Assembly: GCF_002270355.1 (NCBI RefSeq)
Contig: NZ_NJFZ01000003.1
Span: 96,306 to 160,305 of the forward strand
Reading direction: 5' to 3'
Origin: Flectobacillus sp. BAB-3569
GTDB taxonomy: Bacteria; Bacteroidota; Bacteroidia; Cytophagales; Spirosomataceae
DNA: 64,000 nucleotides
Part shown: one piece after another, positions 10,151 to 18,609 of the stretch
Position numbering within the stretch: the first letter of the stretch is position 1
Layout: every line of letters starts with the position of its first letter
Position numbers and translations under genes: made by a program
Notes under the pieces: model-generated
The model's database searches: none
What the model saw: only the letters and a program-made list of their open reading frames with translations
Told to the model about the DNA's origin: nothing

Positions 10151-11308
10151 TTAGTGTTCGGTATAACAAATACGAAATCCAATAAAACATGACCTAAAAT
10201 CGGGTGTATGATAGTCGCGGCTTGAGGTCAATGTTTCTTTGGGTGACGACTCCCAACTTCCTCCTCTCACTATTTTACTATGTCCTTTTGCTGGTCCCAG
10301 AGGGTTGTCTTTTTGGTTCTGATTGTAGTAATTTGTCAAATACCAATCTGAGCACCATTCTGCTACATTGCCTGTGAGGTCATGTACTCCCAAATCATTA
10401 GGCGTATAAGAACCAACAGGTGCGGTAAATACAAATCCATCTTGGTAACCCCAAAAAATCCTATCGCTACTTTTTGTCCATTTCAATACTGATGCAGTGT
10501 TTTCGTCTGCAAGGTTGCTCACTCGGATATTAAAGGGCTGATAATTTCCCCAGCTAAATTTTGTGTGTTTATCGGCGTTTCCTGCCACATATTCCCACTC
10601 AGCTTCGGTTGGTAGTCGGTATGTTTTTCCAGTAGCATTCTTCAGCCAATTACAATATGCTTGAGCATCGTTCCAGCTTACATGTACTACTGGGTGATTG
10701 TCTTCCATGTCAGACCGAGGACTTCCTGATGGGTCAAATCTCCAATTGACGCCTTTTTTGGTTTCCCATCTTTCACCATTAAATATGTAGCTACCGCCCT
10801 TTTTTTCAGCATCGGTTTTATAACCAGTCGCATTTACAAATGCGCGAAAGTCGCTAACGGTTACTTCAAATTTGCTAATATAAAAGTTGTTGATTTTTAC
10901 GTACCGAATAGGTTTCTCATCTTCTTTACCTTGAAGATTACCCATGGGAAATAAGCCTCCTTTGACTAGCAACATGGAGGTATTGATACTTTGAGGAAGG
11001 TTGGTACCGTAGACCCTTACTTTTAATTGACCCGAAAGGTTTTCTAGGTGAGTAAGTGGTAGCCAAACAATACGTTTGCCTTTACCTGTTTCTACAACTC
11101 CGAGATCGCCATTACATGCATGCAATGGTACACTTTTCCATAGGGAGTTATTGATACTGTACTGGAGAGATATATTTTGTGCCCCACCATCTACAAGATC
11201 ATAATCTACAACTACTTGGTCATTATCGATCTTATAATCAACATGTTGGATACTTTGGGCACTGGCATACATCGAACCAAACAGTAATAAGGCTGTAATA
11301 AGTTTCAT
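10151..11308 (-). CDS. Secreted SUMF1/FGE-sulfatase-domain protein
   Basis: 385 residues with a signal peptide (about 1-18), an N-terminal beta-rich module (20-110, VDYKIDNDQVVVDYDLVDGG) and a C-terminal formylglycine-generating-enzyme-like domain (about 115-383). The latter shows the family signatures LVKGGLFPMGN, HPVVHVSWNDAQAYCNW, YRLPTEAEWEYVA, GNVAEWCSDWY and IVRGGSWES. Members may oxidise a cysteine, carry out other nonheme-metal or binding roles, or act only as a scaffold. Upstream of the caspase-like gene on the same strand. No sulfatase is nearby, which argues against sulfatase maturation. Confidence 0.85.
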   Translation of the reverse strand: MKLITALLLFGSMYASAQSIQHVDYKIDNDQVVVDYDLVDGGAQNISLQYSINNSLWKSVPLHACNGDLGVVETGKGKRIVWLPLTHLENLSGQLKVRVYGTNLPQSINTSMLLVKGGLFPMGNLQGKEDEKPIRYVKINNFYISKFEVTVSDFRAFVNATGYKTDAEKKGGSYIFNGERWETKKGVNWRFDPSGSPRSDMEDNHPVVHVSWNDAQAYCNWLKNATGKTYRLPTEAEWEYVAGNADKHTKFSWGNYQPFNIRVSNLADENTASVLKWTKSSDRIFWGYQDGFVFTAPVGSYTPNDLGVHDLTGNVAEWCSDWYLTNYYNQNQKDNPLGPAKGHSKIVRGGSWESSPKETLTSSRDYHTPDFRSCFIGFRICYTEH

Positions 11309-11661
11309 GTATTAAAGTTAGATGCTACAAGTGTGGTTAAAGCTATTTTAATCAATATGGAAAGGCGCTATGTGCCTAAATACATCACTTTTGTGTCAAA
11401 ATAGAGTAGCAGAGGAGTTAATAAGCTCGGATTTACTGTCATAAAAATTAATGGTTAAACTACTTTTAAATAGGAAGTCAATTTCGATAGCATTGTTATC
11501 CTTTAGGCTGTAAGCAGTGGGTATTAGGCAAAAAATGTATTCATGCTTTTCTTAGAAATACTTTTGCGTGCATATTGCTTCGTGCGGGTTACCTAACTGA
11601 CTTAGTTTTGAAAAATCTGACTTTTTTGAAGCTAACACAGCTTTTTATTAAGAATATATTA
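11309..11661. other. Gap upstream of the FGE-like gene, nothing coding seen
   Basis: AT-rich stretch between the start of the FGE-like gene and the first repeat element. I see no gene, strong hairpin or full -33/-7 pair in it. It must contain the promoter of the FGE-like gene. Confidence 0.4.
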
Positions 11662-11847
11662 TTAAGTAATCGTGCAAAATAAGATTTAAGTTTTGTGTTT
11701 TAGGGACAAGGCAACAGGCACAAGGCAAAGAGTGTTAAAATATTTTTAACGACCACGGACATGCATTTTTGCCATAGCCCATCGCCAAAAGCCGATACCT
11801 GAAAGCTTAAAGCACAATCTTAAACTTTATTTTGCCTACTAACTTAA
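11662..11847 (-). repeat. Repeat family A, full-length copy (inverted orientation)
   Basis: A 186-base non-coding element. The left end TTAAGTAATCGTGC and the right end read inward as TTAAGTTAGTAGGC, both followed by a CAAAATAA/AAATAAAGTTTAAG-type stretch, forming imperfect terminal inverted repeats of about 29 bases. The interior has GGCAACAGGCACAAGGC (three GGCA units) and GCCGATACCTGAAAGC. It is the reverse complement of the copy at 12684. No ORF inside. It looks like a MITE or other small mobile repeat. Confidence 0.75.
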
Positions 11848-11896
11848 TAACGTCTCACTACTTAAATAAAATTAGGGTAGATTATGTGGCGGAAAT

Positions 11897-12667
11897 CTAC
11901 ATTTCTTTTTCTACGCCTAGTCCAAACAAAGCAAAATCGTACTTGACAGGGTCATTTTTGTCGAGCATTCTTAAGTTTTCGGTAAGCTCTAATGCCGTCA
12001 GCCAATCTGTACTTTGGCGCTGTATCAAGCCTAATTTTCGTGCCACGCGGTCGACATGCACATCGCATGGACAGATAAGTTGGGCAGGTTGGATACGATT
12101 CCAAATACCAAAGTCAACACCATTATCATCTTGGCGAACCATCCATCTCAAAAACATATTAATTCTTTTACAAGTAGATTTTCGTAATGGCGTTGCAATG
12201 TGTTTCTGGGTTCTTTGCGGATAGTCTTCCAAACTAAAAAATAGCTGATGAAAGCCAATCAGTGCATTTTCTGTTGTTTGGTCATTCTCGTGCAAAAATC
12301 GTGCAAAAGCATCTTCAAGAGAGTCATATTTTGCATAATATTCTTTAAACCATTCGATAAAATAGAGAGTGTCGGTAGAATTGAAGGTTCGATGCTTGAA
12401 ATTGAGGAAACGTTTTAGGTCAGAAGATTGATGTTGGGTGATAAATTGATGTGGTGCTCCGTCCATCAAAGTAATCAGTTCATTACATTTATTGATGATG
12501 GTTTTTCGTTGTCCCCAAGCAAGAATGGAGGCCCAAAATCCCATAATTTCAATATCTTGTTTTAGACTAAAAGCGTGAGGAATACAGATAGGATCGTTGG
12601 GTATAAAATTGGGTTGGTTAAACTCTTGGAATTTTTCTTCCAAGAGTTCTATCACAAATGAGTTCAT
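11897..12667 (-). CDS. TIGR02757/DUF2400 family protein
   Basis: 256 residues, a conserved family of unknown function in Bacteroidota and others. Visible signatures are FWASILAWGQRKTIINKCNEL, the central FLRWMVRQDD and the C-terminal ICPCDVHVDRVARKLGLI and DPVKYDFALFGLGV. The pattern resembles HhH-type DNA glycosylase folds, so a nucleic-acid role is possible but unproven. The gene and little else lies between two family A repeats in opposite orientations (11662-11847 and 12684-12876). Confidence 0.85.
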   Translation of the reverse strand: MNSFVIELLEEKFQEFNQPNFIPNDPICIPHAFSLKQDIEIMGFWASILAWGQRKTIINKCNELITLMDGAPHQFITQHQSSDLKRFLNFKHRTFNSTDTLYFIEWFKEYYAKYDSLEDAFARFLHENDQTTENALIGFHQLFFSLEDYPQRTQKHIATPLRKSTCKRINMFLRWMVRQDDNGVDFGIWNRIQPAQLICPCDVHVDRVARKLGLIQRQSTDWLTALELTENLRMLDKNDPVKYDFALFGLGVEKEM

Positions 12668-12683
12668 TCTGAGGAAATAGTAA

Positions 12684-12876
12684 TTAAGTTAGTGGGCAAA
12701 ATAGAATTTAAGATTGTTCTTTGGGCTTTCAGTTATCAGCTTTCAGCTTTCGGCGGAGGGCTTAGTAAAACTTAGTAAAAAGTATGGATGTGGTTATTAA
12801 AAACCATTTTACACTCTTTGCCTTGTGCCTGTTGCCTAAACACATACCTCAAATCTAATTCTGCACGATTACTTAA
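12684..12876 (+). repeat. Repeat family A, full-length copy
   Basis: 193 bases beginning TTAAGTTAGTGGGC, then AAAATAGAATTTAAG, and ending CTGCACGATTACTTAA. The two ends are imperfect inverted repeats. The interior contains GGCTTTCAG, AGCTTTCGGC and GCCTTGTGCCTGTTGCCTAA. It begins 17 bases upstream of the DUF2400 start codon and so may affect that gene's expression. Confidence 0.75.
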
Positions 12877-12972
12877 GTTAGTAGGCAAAATAAAATTCAG
12901 CTTTGGGGCTTAATGCCTAAAGCTTACAGCCTATAGCGTATTAATGCAATTTTGTTTTACATTAATACTTAA
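12873..12972 (+). repeat. Repeat family A, short variant sharing TTAA with the previous copy
   Basis: 100 bases starting at the same TTAA (12873-12876) that closes the preceding element: TTAAGTTAGTAGGC, interior GGCTTAATGCCTAAAGC, and end ACATTAATACTTAA. It has the same ends but a shorter, different core. It ends 7 bases before the stop codon of the small membrane protein gene on the minus strand. Confidence 0.65.
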
Positions 12973-12979
12973 GCGCTTG

Positions 12980-13150
12980 CTATTTTTTGATTTTTGATGC
13001 TATAAAAGCAATGAATTTTGATGGGATGGAGAAAATCCAAACCAGTACAGTATATAAAAAAGCAAAAGTAGCAATAGCTGGGAAAGCTAATGTATAGAGG
13101 ATATTAAAAATGATTCCTCCAGTTGTCAGTGGTCTTTTTTGTCTTGGCAT
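12980..13150 (-). CDS. Small membrane protein (56 residues), unknown
   Basis: An ORF from ATG at 13150 to TAG at 12980. The protein begins MPRQKRPLTTGGIIFNIL, then one long hydrophobic span (residues 12-50: ALAFPAIATFAF-like, VLVWIFSIP) and ends in a basic tail ASKIKK. Codon use resembles neighbouring genes. It lies 52 bases downstream of the LysM/RlpA-like gene on the same strand, with no terminator between them, so it may be co-expressed. The topology (basic N-terminus, one or two helices, basic C-terminus) fits a small inner-membrane protein. No family recognised. Confidence 0.6.
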   Translation of the reverse strand: MPRQKRPLTTGGIIFNILYTLAFPAIATFAFLYTVLVWIFSIPSKFIAFIASKIKK

Positions 13151-13202
13151 AATATAAAAACAAACAAGGGATAGTTACTTCCGTAAATATCCCTTGCTCG
13201 AA

Positions 13203-14186
13203 TTAAGGAGTCATATAATTAATTTCTGCTTTGATTCGTTTGTCAACGGGATTGAGTTTTTCAAAAGCCCGAGGCGATAATTTGATCACCACTTTGTCGG
13301 TACCAAGGTCTGGTAGTCGGCCAATAACTTTTACCCAAATACTTTGTCCATTAGCAACGTTTTTTACGTTGACTAAAGTTCCCACTGGAGCTGTACGATG
13401 CAAAGCTAGATATTTTCCTGATTTGTCTTCTACATCAATAAGCTCAGCCAAGCCTGTTTCAATAGTTTTCTTATATCCTGATTGCGAGCGACTTACTTCA
13501 GATGAGAGTTTCACGTCTGATTCAGAGGTACTTACTGGCGTCGTCGGTTGAGGGTTAGTCGGAGAAGTTGGATAATTGGGCTGAACGTCTACTTTTTGAA
13601 TAAAATTTCGTGCTTCTGTATTGTTTCTTTTGCTAGCTTCTGTGGGGTCGATAATGAGTACTTGACCCACTTCCAAATTATCAGAAGAAAGGCTATTCCA
13701 CTTACGAACATCTGCTACAGCGATGTGATATTTTGATGCAATTCCATAGAGACTTTGGCCTGGCTCCACAAGGTGTGTAACCATTTTAGGACCGCCAGTA
13801 TTACTTGGGCTGGTTTGTTGTGGTGGCGTTGTTGGATATTGCGGTGCTGGATCAACCTTACGAGGGGGTACTGATGCAGCAGGAGAACCTCCAAGGTTAC
13901 GTAGAGTTCTGTTGTATGGGATTTTTAGAATGTCCCCTACTTTAATACCGTCTGGTGCACCAGGGTTTGCAGCCTTATATTCTGGCACATTGCTACCAAA
14001 TCTTTTTACGATTGAGAACAAAGTTTGCTTAGGGTCCACTTTGTATTTAACAAAAGTTTTGTCTCCTTCTCTAATCAATCCCAAAGAATCTTTTACTACC
14101 TCTTTGGCTTCGGCAACAACAGTTGAACCTGTCAAAACCAAGCAGGTAAATGTTAATTCACTTAAGGATTTTTTAATTGAGCTCAT
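13203..14186 (-). CDS. LysM peptidoglycan-binding protein with RlpA-like double-psi barrel
   Basis: 327 residues from the start at 14186 (MSSIKKSLSELTF), preferred over an ATG at 14216 because it opens with a signal-like segment. Two LysM repeats (about 47-93: VKYKVDPKQTLFSIVKRFG; about 136-181: THLVEPGQSLYGIASKY) are separated by Pro/Thr-rich linkers. The C-terminal domain (about 240-325, with YLALHRTAPVGTLVNVKN) resembles the RlpA double-psi beta barrel that acts on or binds peptidoglycan. The catalytic Asp of RlpA is not evident, so it may only bind. Its start overlaps the end of the upstream DUF4905 gene by 14 bases. Confidence 0.82.
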   Translation of the reverse strand: MSSIKKSLSELTFTCLVLTGSTVVAEAKEVVKDSLGLIREGDKTFVKYKVDPKQTLFSIVKRFGSNVPEYKAANPGAPDGIKVGDILKIPYNRTLRNLGGSPAASVPPRKVDPAPQYPTTPPQQTSPSNTGGPKMVTHLVEPGQSLYGIASKYHIAVADVRKWNSLSSDNLEVGQVLIIDPTEASKRNNTEARNFIQKVDVQPNYPTSPTNPQPTTPVSTSESDVKLSSEVSRSQSGYKKTIETGLAELIDVEDKSGKYLALHRTAPVGTLVNVKNVANGQSIWVKVIGRLPDLGTDKVVIKLSPRAFEKLNPVDKRIKAEINYMTP

Positions 14187-14838
14187 AACCGTGTAATTGG
14201 CTTTTGTTCTTAACATATAGTAAAATTTCTGGTTTAACAGTGAAGGTGCCGAGACCTAATCCCTCTGATTCAGTAAGTAATTCGTTGAGCAATACTTCTT
14301 TACGATTGTTCACCACTAGAAGGTAATTCCAGAGTCTATTTTCTTGGTAAAGATAGTAAGAAATAATAATCTTGTCTTTATATTCTAAATAATCTACCCC
14401 TTTTTGAATATCAACATTTAATAAACGGTAAAGGAATCGATGAATTGCTGGAAAATACTCGTTTTGCTCAGTATAATGGACTGGTTGCAAATAACGATAG
14501 GGATGGCTGGAAAAATTATCTGATACTTGGGGTATATGCCCTGATAGTTCGCCGGTTTGTATGTTTAAATAATGTTTCTGGGTAACTTGAGGTTTGGTCT
14601 CCTCCGAAAACTCAATGATTTCTACTAGGTCATCGTTTAGTTTTCCAAGACTTTGCCACCATGTATTGATCGGGCTGGATTGCTTCCAAATCAATGCTGC
14701 ATTGACTAAATCTATGCAGATGAGCTCCACTTTTCGAAGTGTTTCATTTCTTAGCTCTGCAACTAAATGGTGCTCACTAAGTTGGATATTCCAGATTTTT
14801 TCTTGAAATGTAAATGCAAATAGTTTTTTCACAAACAA
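14173..14838 (-). CDS. DUF4905 family protein
   Basis: 221 residues, Bacteroidota family of unknown function. It has no signal peptide or membrane helix. It is rich in beta-strand-like segments with repeated Trp/Tyr (IWKQSSPINTWWQSLGKL, SSHPYRYLQPVHY), suggesting a propeller-like or sandwich fold. It is translationally coupled to the LysM gene (14-base overlap). The family name is from memory of the conserved opening KKLFAFTFQEKIWNIQL. Confidence 0.7.
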   Translation of the reverse strand: MFVKKLFAFTFQEKIWNIQLSEHHLVAELRNETLRKVELICIDLVNAALIWKQSSPINTWWQSLGKLNDDLVEIIEFSEETKPQVTQKHYLNIQTGELSGHIPQVSDNFSSHPYRYLQPVHYTEQNEYFPAIHRFLYRLLNVDIQKGVDYLEYKDKIIISYYLYQENRLWNYLLVVNNRKEVLLNELLTESEGLGLGTFTVKPEILLYVKNKSQLHGYELN

Positions 14839-15106
14839 GTAATTGATTAACGAAGAAAAAAGGTTTTAGGTATAAATAATATACCTCTAATTTTTGGCGA
14901 GACAGTGTCTGTATTGGCTTTTTTGACAAATACTCAAGATTTGAAATACGACCATCTGCCGACAAAATTAAGACTTTAGCGATAAAGTACTTTATTTATC
15001 AATACCCTTTCCTTAAATTTAAAGCCCTGATTGAAAAACGATTTTAAACATCTAGAATATCAGCTAATAATCAATTCTGATGCCAAAAACGTATATGATG
15101 ATTACC
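14839..15106. other. Divergent intergenic region before kdsB
   Basis: AT-rich region between the DUF4905 start and the kdsB promoter. No gene, repeat or strong hairpin seen. A 62-codon ORF in it overlaps the DUF4905 start and is not credible. Confidence 0.4.
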
Positions 15107-15139
15107 TTTGAATAAATCTTGTTTTAAATAATACTTTTG
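15107..15139 (+). promoter_or_regulatory. kdsB promoter, -33/-7 pair
   Basis: TTTG at 15107-15110, a 21-base spacer, then TACTTTTG at 15132-15139 (TAnnTTTG). This is the best complete Bacteroidota-type promoter match in the window. A start site near 15146 gives a leader of about 95 bases to the ATG at 15242. Confidence 0.55.
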
Positions 15140-15241
15140 TAAGTCGAGAAGGACTTTTTAAGTAACAACAAATAAGGCAAACTCTTGTTTAATTACGGAG
15201 AGAAATGTAAAATTAAGATCATTTTATTGAAAACTAATGAT

Positions 15242-15994
15242 ATGAAAATTCTTGGAATAATTCCTGCACGATATGCTTCTACTCGATTTCCTGCCAAACC
15301 CTTGGTAGATATTGGAGGGAAATCAATGATTCAACGTGTATATGAGCAAGCAAGTTCAGCAGAGGTATTGTCAAAAGTGGTAGTGGCTACAGACGATGAG
15401 CGTATTTTTGAGCACGTTCAGGCGTTTGGTGGGGCAGTAGTAATGACCTCAACGGAGCATCCTAGTGGTACAGACCGTTGTTTTGAAGCCTTGCAAAAGG
15501 TAGAAGCAGAGTTTGAAGAAGTGTTTGATTATGTGATTAATATACAAGGTGATGAACCTTTTATTCAACCTAAGCAAATTGAAATTTTAGCTGGTTGTTT
15601 GGATGGAAATACAGAGTTGGCAACTTTGATTAAAAAAATTGAAGATCAAGTAACTTTATTTAATATCAATACACCCAAAGTGATTTTCAATGAATTGGAT
15701 GAGGCTATTTACTTTTCACGCCAAACGATTCCGCATTTGCGTGGAATAGAGCCAAGTGAATGGCTCAATGTTCATGATTTCTACAAGCATATCGGAATTT
15801 ATGCGTACCGAAGTGATATTTTAGGCAAAATTACCTCACTTCCGATGGCTGTTCTCGAAAAAGCAGAATCGTTGGAGCAATTGAGATGGCTAGCACATGG
15901 ATACAAAATAAAGGTTGCCATTACCCCATACGATAGTTTTGGAATAGATGTACCTGCGGATTTAAAAGAGGCAGTGGAAAGACTTAAGAAATAA
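15242..15994 (+). CDS. kdsB: 3-deoxy-manno-octulosonate cytidylyltransferase (CMP-Kdo synthetase)
   Basis: Activates Kdo with CTP for lipopolysaccharide inner core synthesis, in the cytoplasm. 250 residues from the ATG at 15242, which gives MKILGIIPARYASTRFPAKPL, the nucleotide-binding opening of the family. An upstream in-frame ATG at 15185 adds 19 unrelated residues. Other signatures are VVVATDDERIF, SGTDRC, INIQGDEPFIQP and HIGIYAYR. It has its own promoter and is closed by a hairpin. Confidence 0.95.
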   Translation: MKILGIIPARYASTRFPAKPLVDIGGKSMIQRVYEQASSAEVLSKVVVATDDERIFEHVQAFGGAVVMTSTEHPSGTDRCFEALQKVEAEFEEVFDYVINIQGDEPFIQPKQIEILAGCLDGNTELATLIKKIEDQVTLFNINTPKVIFNELDEAIYFSRQTIPHLRGIEPSEWLNVHDFYKHIGIYAYRSDILGKITSLPMAVLEKAESLEQLRWLAHGYKIKVAITPYDSFGIDVPADLKEAVERLKK

Positions 15995-16002
15995 TTTACT
16001 TC

Positions 16003-16034
16003 AGGTTATCAATAATGTTTTGATAACCTTTTTT
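16003..16034 (+). terminator. Terminator after kdsB
   Basis: Stem AGGTTATCAA / TTGATAACCT with a 7-base loop followed by a T run, 8 bases after the kdsB stop. Confidence 0.8.
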
Positions 16035-16125
16035 ATGCTCCAATGTTCTCCATCTATCAGGTGGTGTCTTGTGACAATTCATTTCGCAAAGCAAATTTTA
16101 GATTAACTTCAAATAACAGACAACA

Positions 16126-17115
16126 ATGAAAAAACTATTTTACCTAATTACCTTTTGCCTTACGAGCTGGGCTGGTATAGCTCAAAAAACACAAAACAAC
16201 GAAGCGTTTGCACATACATTTTCGATAGTAGCCCGAGACCCTCAAACGGGTGATATGGCGGTTGGCGTTCAAAGCCATTGGTTTAGTGTAGGAACAACGG
16301 TGTCGTGGGCCGAAGCAGGTGTTGGAGCTATTGCAACACAAAGTTTTGTTAATAAGTCTTTCGGAATAAGAGGTTTAACTTTGTTGAAATCTGGTAAAAC
16401 AGCTCAAGAAACACTTGATATTCTTTTATCTGACGATGCTGGAAAAGAAGTTCGTCAGGTTGGAATTGTCGATAAAAACGGAAATGTGGCTGTACATACT
16501 GGCAAGAATTGTGTAGATTTTGCAGGTCATGTAAAGGGGACTCAGTTTTCAGTACAAAGTAATATGATGCTTACAGATAAAGTACCTGCTTCCATGGCAA
16601 AAGCTTTTGAGGCAAGTGCTAATTTACCGCTTGCCGAAAGAGTTTTAAAAGCAATGGAAGCGGCTCAGGCAGTAGGAGGTGATATTCGTGGAAAACAATC
16701 TGCTGCCTTATTGGTCGTAAATGCTACTGACACAGGAAAACCTTGGGATGATAATCATAAGGTCGATTTGAGGGTTGATGACCACGCTTTGCCACTAGTA
16801 GAATTAGCTCGATTATTGAAAGTACAACGAGCCTACGAGCATATGAATGAGGGAGATTTGGCAGTGGAAAAAAACGATATGAAAAAAGCGATGGAGGAAT
16901 ATGGCGCCGCTATGAAAATGTTTCCAAATAACTTAGAAATGCAATATTGGACAGCAATTGCTTTGGCGAATAGCCATCAAATTGCGAAAGCAACTGCCAT
17001 GTTGAAAAAGATTTACGCAAAAGATACTAACTGGCTGGAAATGACCAAGAGACTACCCAAAGTAGGATTATTGACTGTTTCAGAAAAGGAATATCAACAG
17101 CTTTTACAGCGTTAG
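16126..17115 (+). CDS. Secreted DUF1028 family protein with TPR-like C-terminus
   Basis: 329 residues with a signal peptide (about 1-19, cleavage near GIAQ). The DUF1028 domain (28-225; FSIVARDPQTGDMAVGVQSHWFSVG, GVGAIATQ, KQSAALLVV) is an Ntn-hydrolase-like fold of unknown substrate. The C-terminal 90 residues (LARLLKVQRAYEHMNEGDLAVEKNDMKKAMEEYGAAM) look like two or three tetratricopeptide helices. In vivo role unknown. Confidence 0.82.
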   Translation: MKKLFYLITFCLTSWAGIAQKTQNNEAFAHTFSIVARDPQTGDMAVGVQSHWFSVGTTVSWAEAGVGAIATQSFVNKSFGIRGLTLLKSGKTAQETLDILLSDDAGKEVRQVGIVDKNGNVAVHTGKNCVDFAGHVKGTQFSVQSNMMLTDKVPASMAKAFEASANLPLAERVLKAMEAAQAVGGDIRGKQSAALLVVNATDTGKPWDDNHKVDLRVDDHALPLVELARLLKVQRAYEHMNEGDLAVEKNDMKKAMEEYGAAMKMFPNNLEMQYWTAIALANSHQIAKATAMLKKIYAKDTNWLEMTKRLPKVGLLTVSEKEYQQLLQR

Positions 17116-17260
17116 TTTTGTCCGAATACTCAATTTTATATACTAATCTTTACTACTTATCCTTTATAGAAGTGGAGTTGTTGAAATCCTTATTTAAACA
17201 TCACTCCACGCTCTCAGCTTTTGTACATTTTTAATTTTATTGCTTAAATATCTTACTTTT

Positions 17261-17740
17261 ATGAAAACTAAATTCTTATTTATTGCGCTCGTATTTGCTT
17301 TAGTATCTACAGTTAGTTACCGCTCGAATGCCCAATTATACAAGTCGGCGCTGGGTCTGCGTTTGGGTGCTGCCAATGGGATCACTTTCAAGACTTTTGT
17401 AAACAAAAATGCAGCATTTGAGGCAATTGGTACTTTCCGTTATCGTGGATTTGGCCTTACTGGCTTGTACGAGGTGCATGGAAGAGCCTTTAATTCTAGA
17501 GATTTTAACTGGTTTATTGGTGGTGGTGGTCACGTTTACACATGGGGTGACGACAGACCAAGTTGGTTGACTGGCGACAAACGTACCGTGTTGGGACTAG
17601 ATGGTATTTTGGGGTTGGAAGGTAAAGTAAGAACAATTCCTTTGGCGATAAGTTTAGACTGGAAACCGACCGTCAACATTATCAATTATTCTGGATTTTG
17701 GGGCGATGAGTTTGCTTTATCTTTCAGATATACGTTCTAA
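17261..17740 (+). CDS. Small outer-membrane beta-barrel-like protein
   Basis: 159 residues from the ATG at 17261 (MKTKFLFIALVFALVSTVSY signal peptide). An in-frame ATG at 17240 is less likely. The mature part alternates polar and aromatic residues (LGLRLGAANGITFKTFV, GFGLTGLYEVHG, FIGGGGHVY) and ends with FALSFRYTF. The C-terminal aromatic residue is typical of outer-membrane barrels. Function unknown. A weak hairpin at 17747-17773 overlaps the end of the next, convergent gene. Confidence 0.72.
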   Translation: MKTKFLFIALVFALVSTVSYRSNAQLYKSALGLRLGAANGITFKTFVNKNAAFEAIGTFRYRGFGLTGLYEVHGRAFNSRDFNWFIGGGGHVYTWGDDRPSWLTGDKRTVLGLDGILGLEGKVRTIPLAISLDWKPTVNIINYSGFWGDEFALSFRYTF

Positions 17741-17758
17741 AATAATTGAGGAATAATT

Positions 17759-18460
17759 TCATTGTAATTCCTCTTCAATGTTTTTTTGAAGTGCTTTGAT
17801 TTTTTTAATCACGTCTTCACATGTTGAAATAATAAACATTCTATTTCTTTTGATTCTCCATAAATCAAGAAGTAGAATGTTTTTTTCTTTTTGTCCTAAA
17901 ATAATAGGATACCTAATTCCTGAAAGCTTGCCCTCGGCATCTAAAATCAAATTACTCGAGAAATAATCATTGAATTTGTTGTAATATACTTGATGAAACT
18001 GTAGCTCTGAATAGTCCTCTTCTAGCTTTCGGATAGAGTTGAAGTCATTTTCATAAAGTGAGAGAATCTGTAATCGTAGAGAATCATTCTCAATAATTTC
18101 TAAGCCCTTTGATTTGAGTGTTTGGTATCCAGAAGAATTTTGAATAGAAATAAAATTTCTGAACAATCTAAAGTGATATTGCCTGATAGAGTCGCTGGAT
18201 ACTGGCTGATTCAGTATCACTTTTTGGAAATAACTGGCTGCTTGAATTCCCTGCTGATGCCCTTCCATATTGAGCATAATATCTTTGACGTCTTGTTTGA
18301 GTCCATTATTGATTTCTGATAAAATCTTGATTTCTACATATTTATCTTTTCGAGTTTCATTCCAGCTGTCGAGTGCGAAGGCTGCAAAAACACCAATGAA
18401 GATAGATAAAAACTCAAATCCAAATTTTTTGATAGCGTCAATAGATATAATTTTTTTCAT
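17759..18460 (-). CDS. DUF6090-type membrane-anchored protein
   Basis: 233 residues. The N-terminal helix FLSIFIGVFAAFALDSWNE (about 17-35) is the hallmark of this Bacteroidota family, followed by a helix-rich, probably coiled-coil soluble region. No catalytic motif seen. Function unknown. Family assignment is from the characteristic opening. Confidence 0.7.
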   Translation of the reverse strand: MKKIISIDAIKKFGFEFLSIFIGVFAAFALDSWNETRKDKYVEIKILSEINNGLKQDVKDIMLNMEGHQQGIQAASYFQKVILNQPVSSDSIRQYHFRLFRNFISIQNSSGYQTLKSKGLEIIENDSLRLQILSLYENDFNSIRKLEEDYSELQFHQVYYNKFNDYFSSNLILDAEGKLSGIRYPIILGQKEKNILLLDLWRIKRNRMFIISTCEDVIKKIKALQKNIEEELQ

Positions 18461-18522
18461 AAAATGATTTGATTCAGAGCATGATTGTAGGTATTAGTTT
18501 CGAATATTACGAGATATATCAC

Positions 18523-18583
18523 TTATAAACAACAAGAGACATCTCGAATTTTTAAAATTCAGGATGTCTCTTATTGTTTATAA
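18523..18583. terminator. Long hairpin between DUF6090 and L,D-transpeptidase genes
   Basis: Perfect 21-base arms (18523-18543 and 18563-18583; core GAGACATC / GATGTCTC) around a 19-base loop. It lies just after the L,D-transpeptidase gene end on the minus strand. Likely a terminator for it. Confidence 0.7.
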
Positions 18584-18609
18584 ATATGCTACTTTACTGT
18601 TCTACTAGC

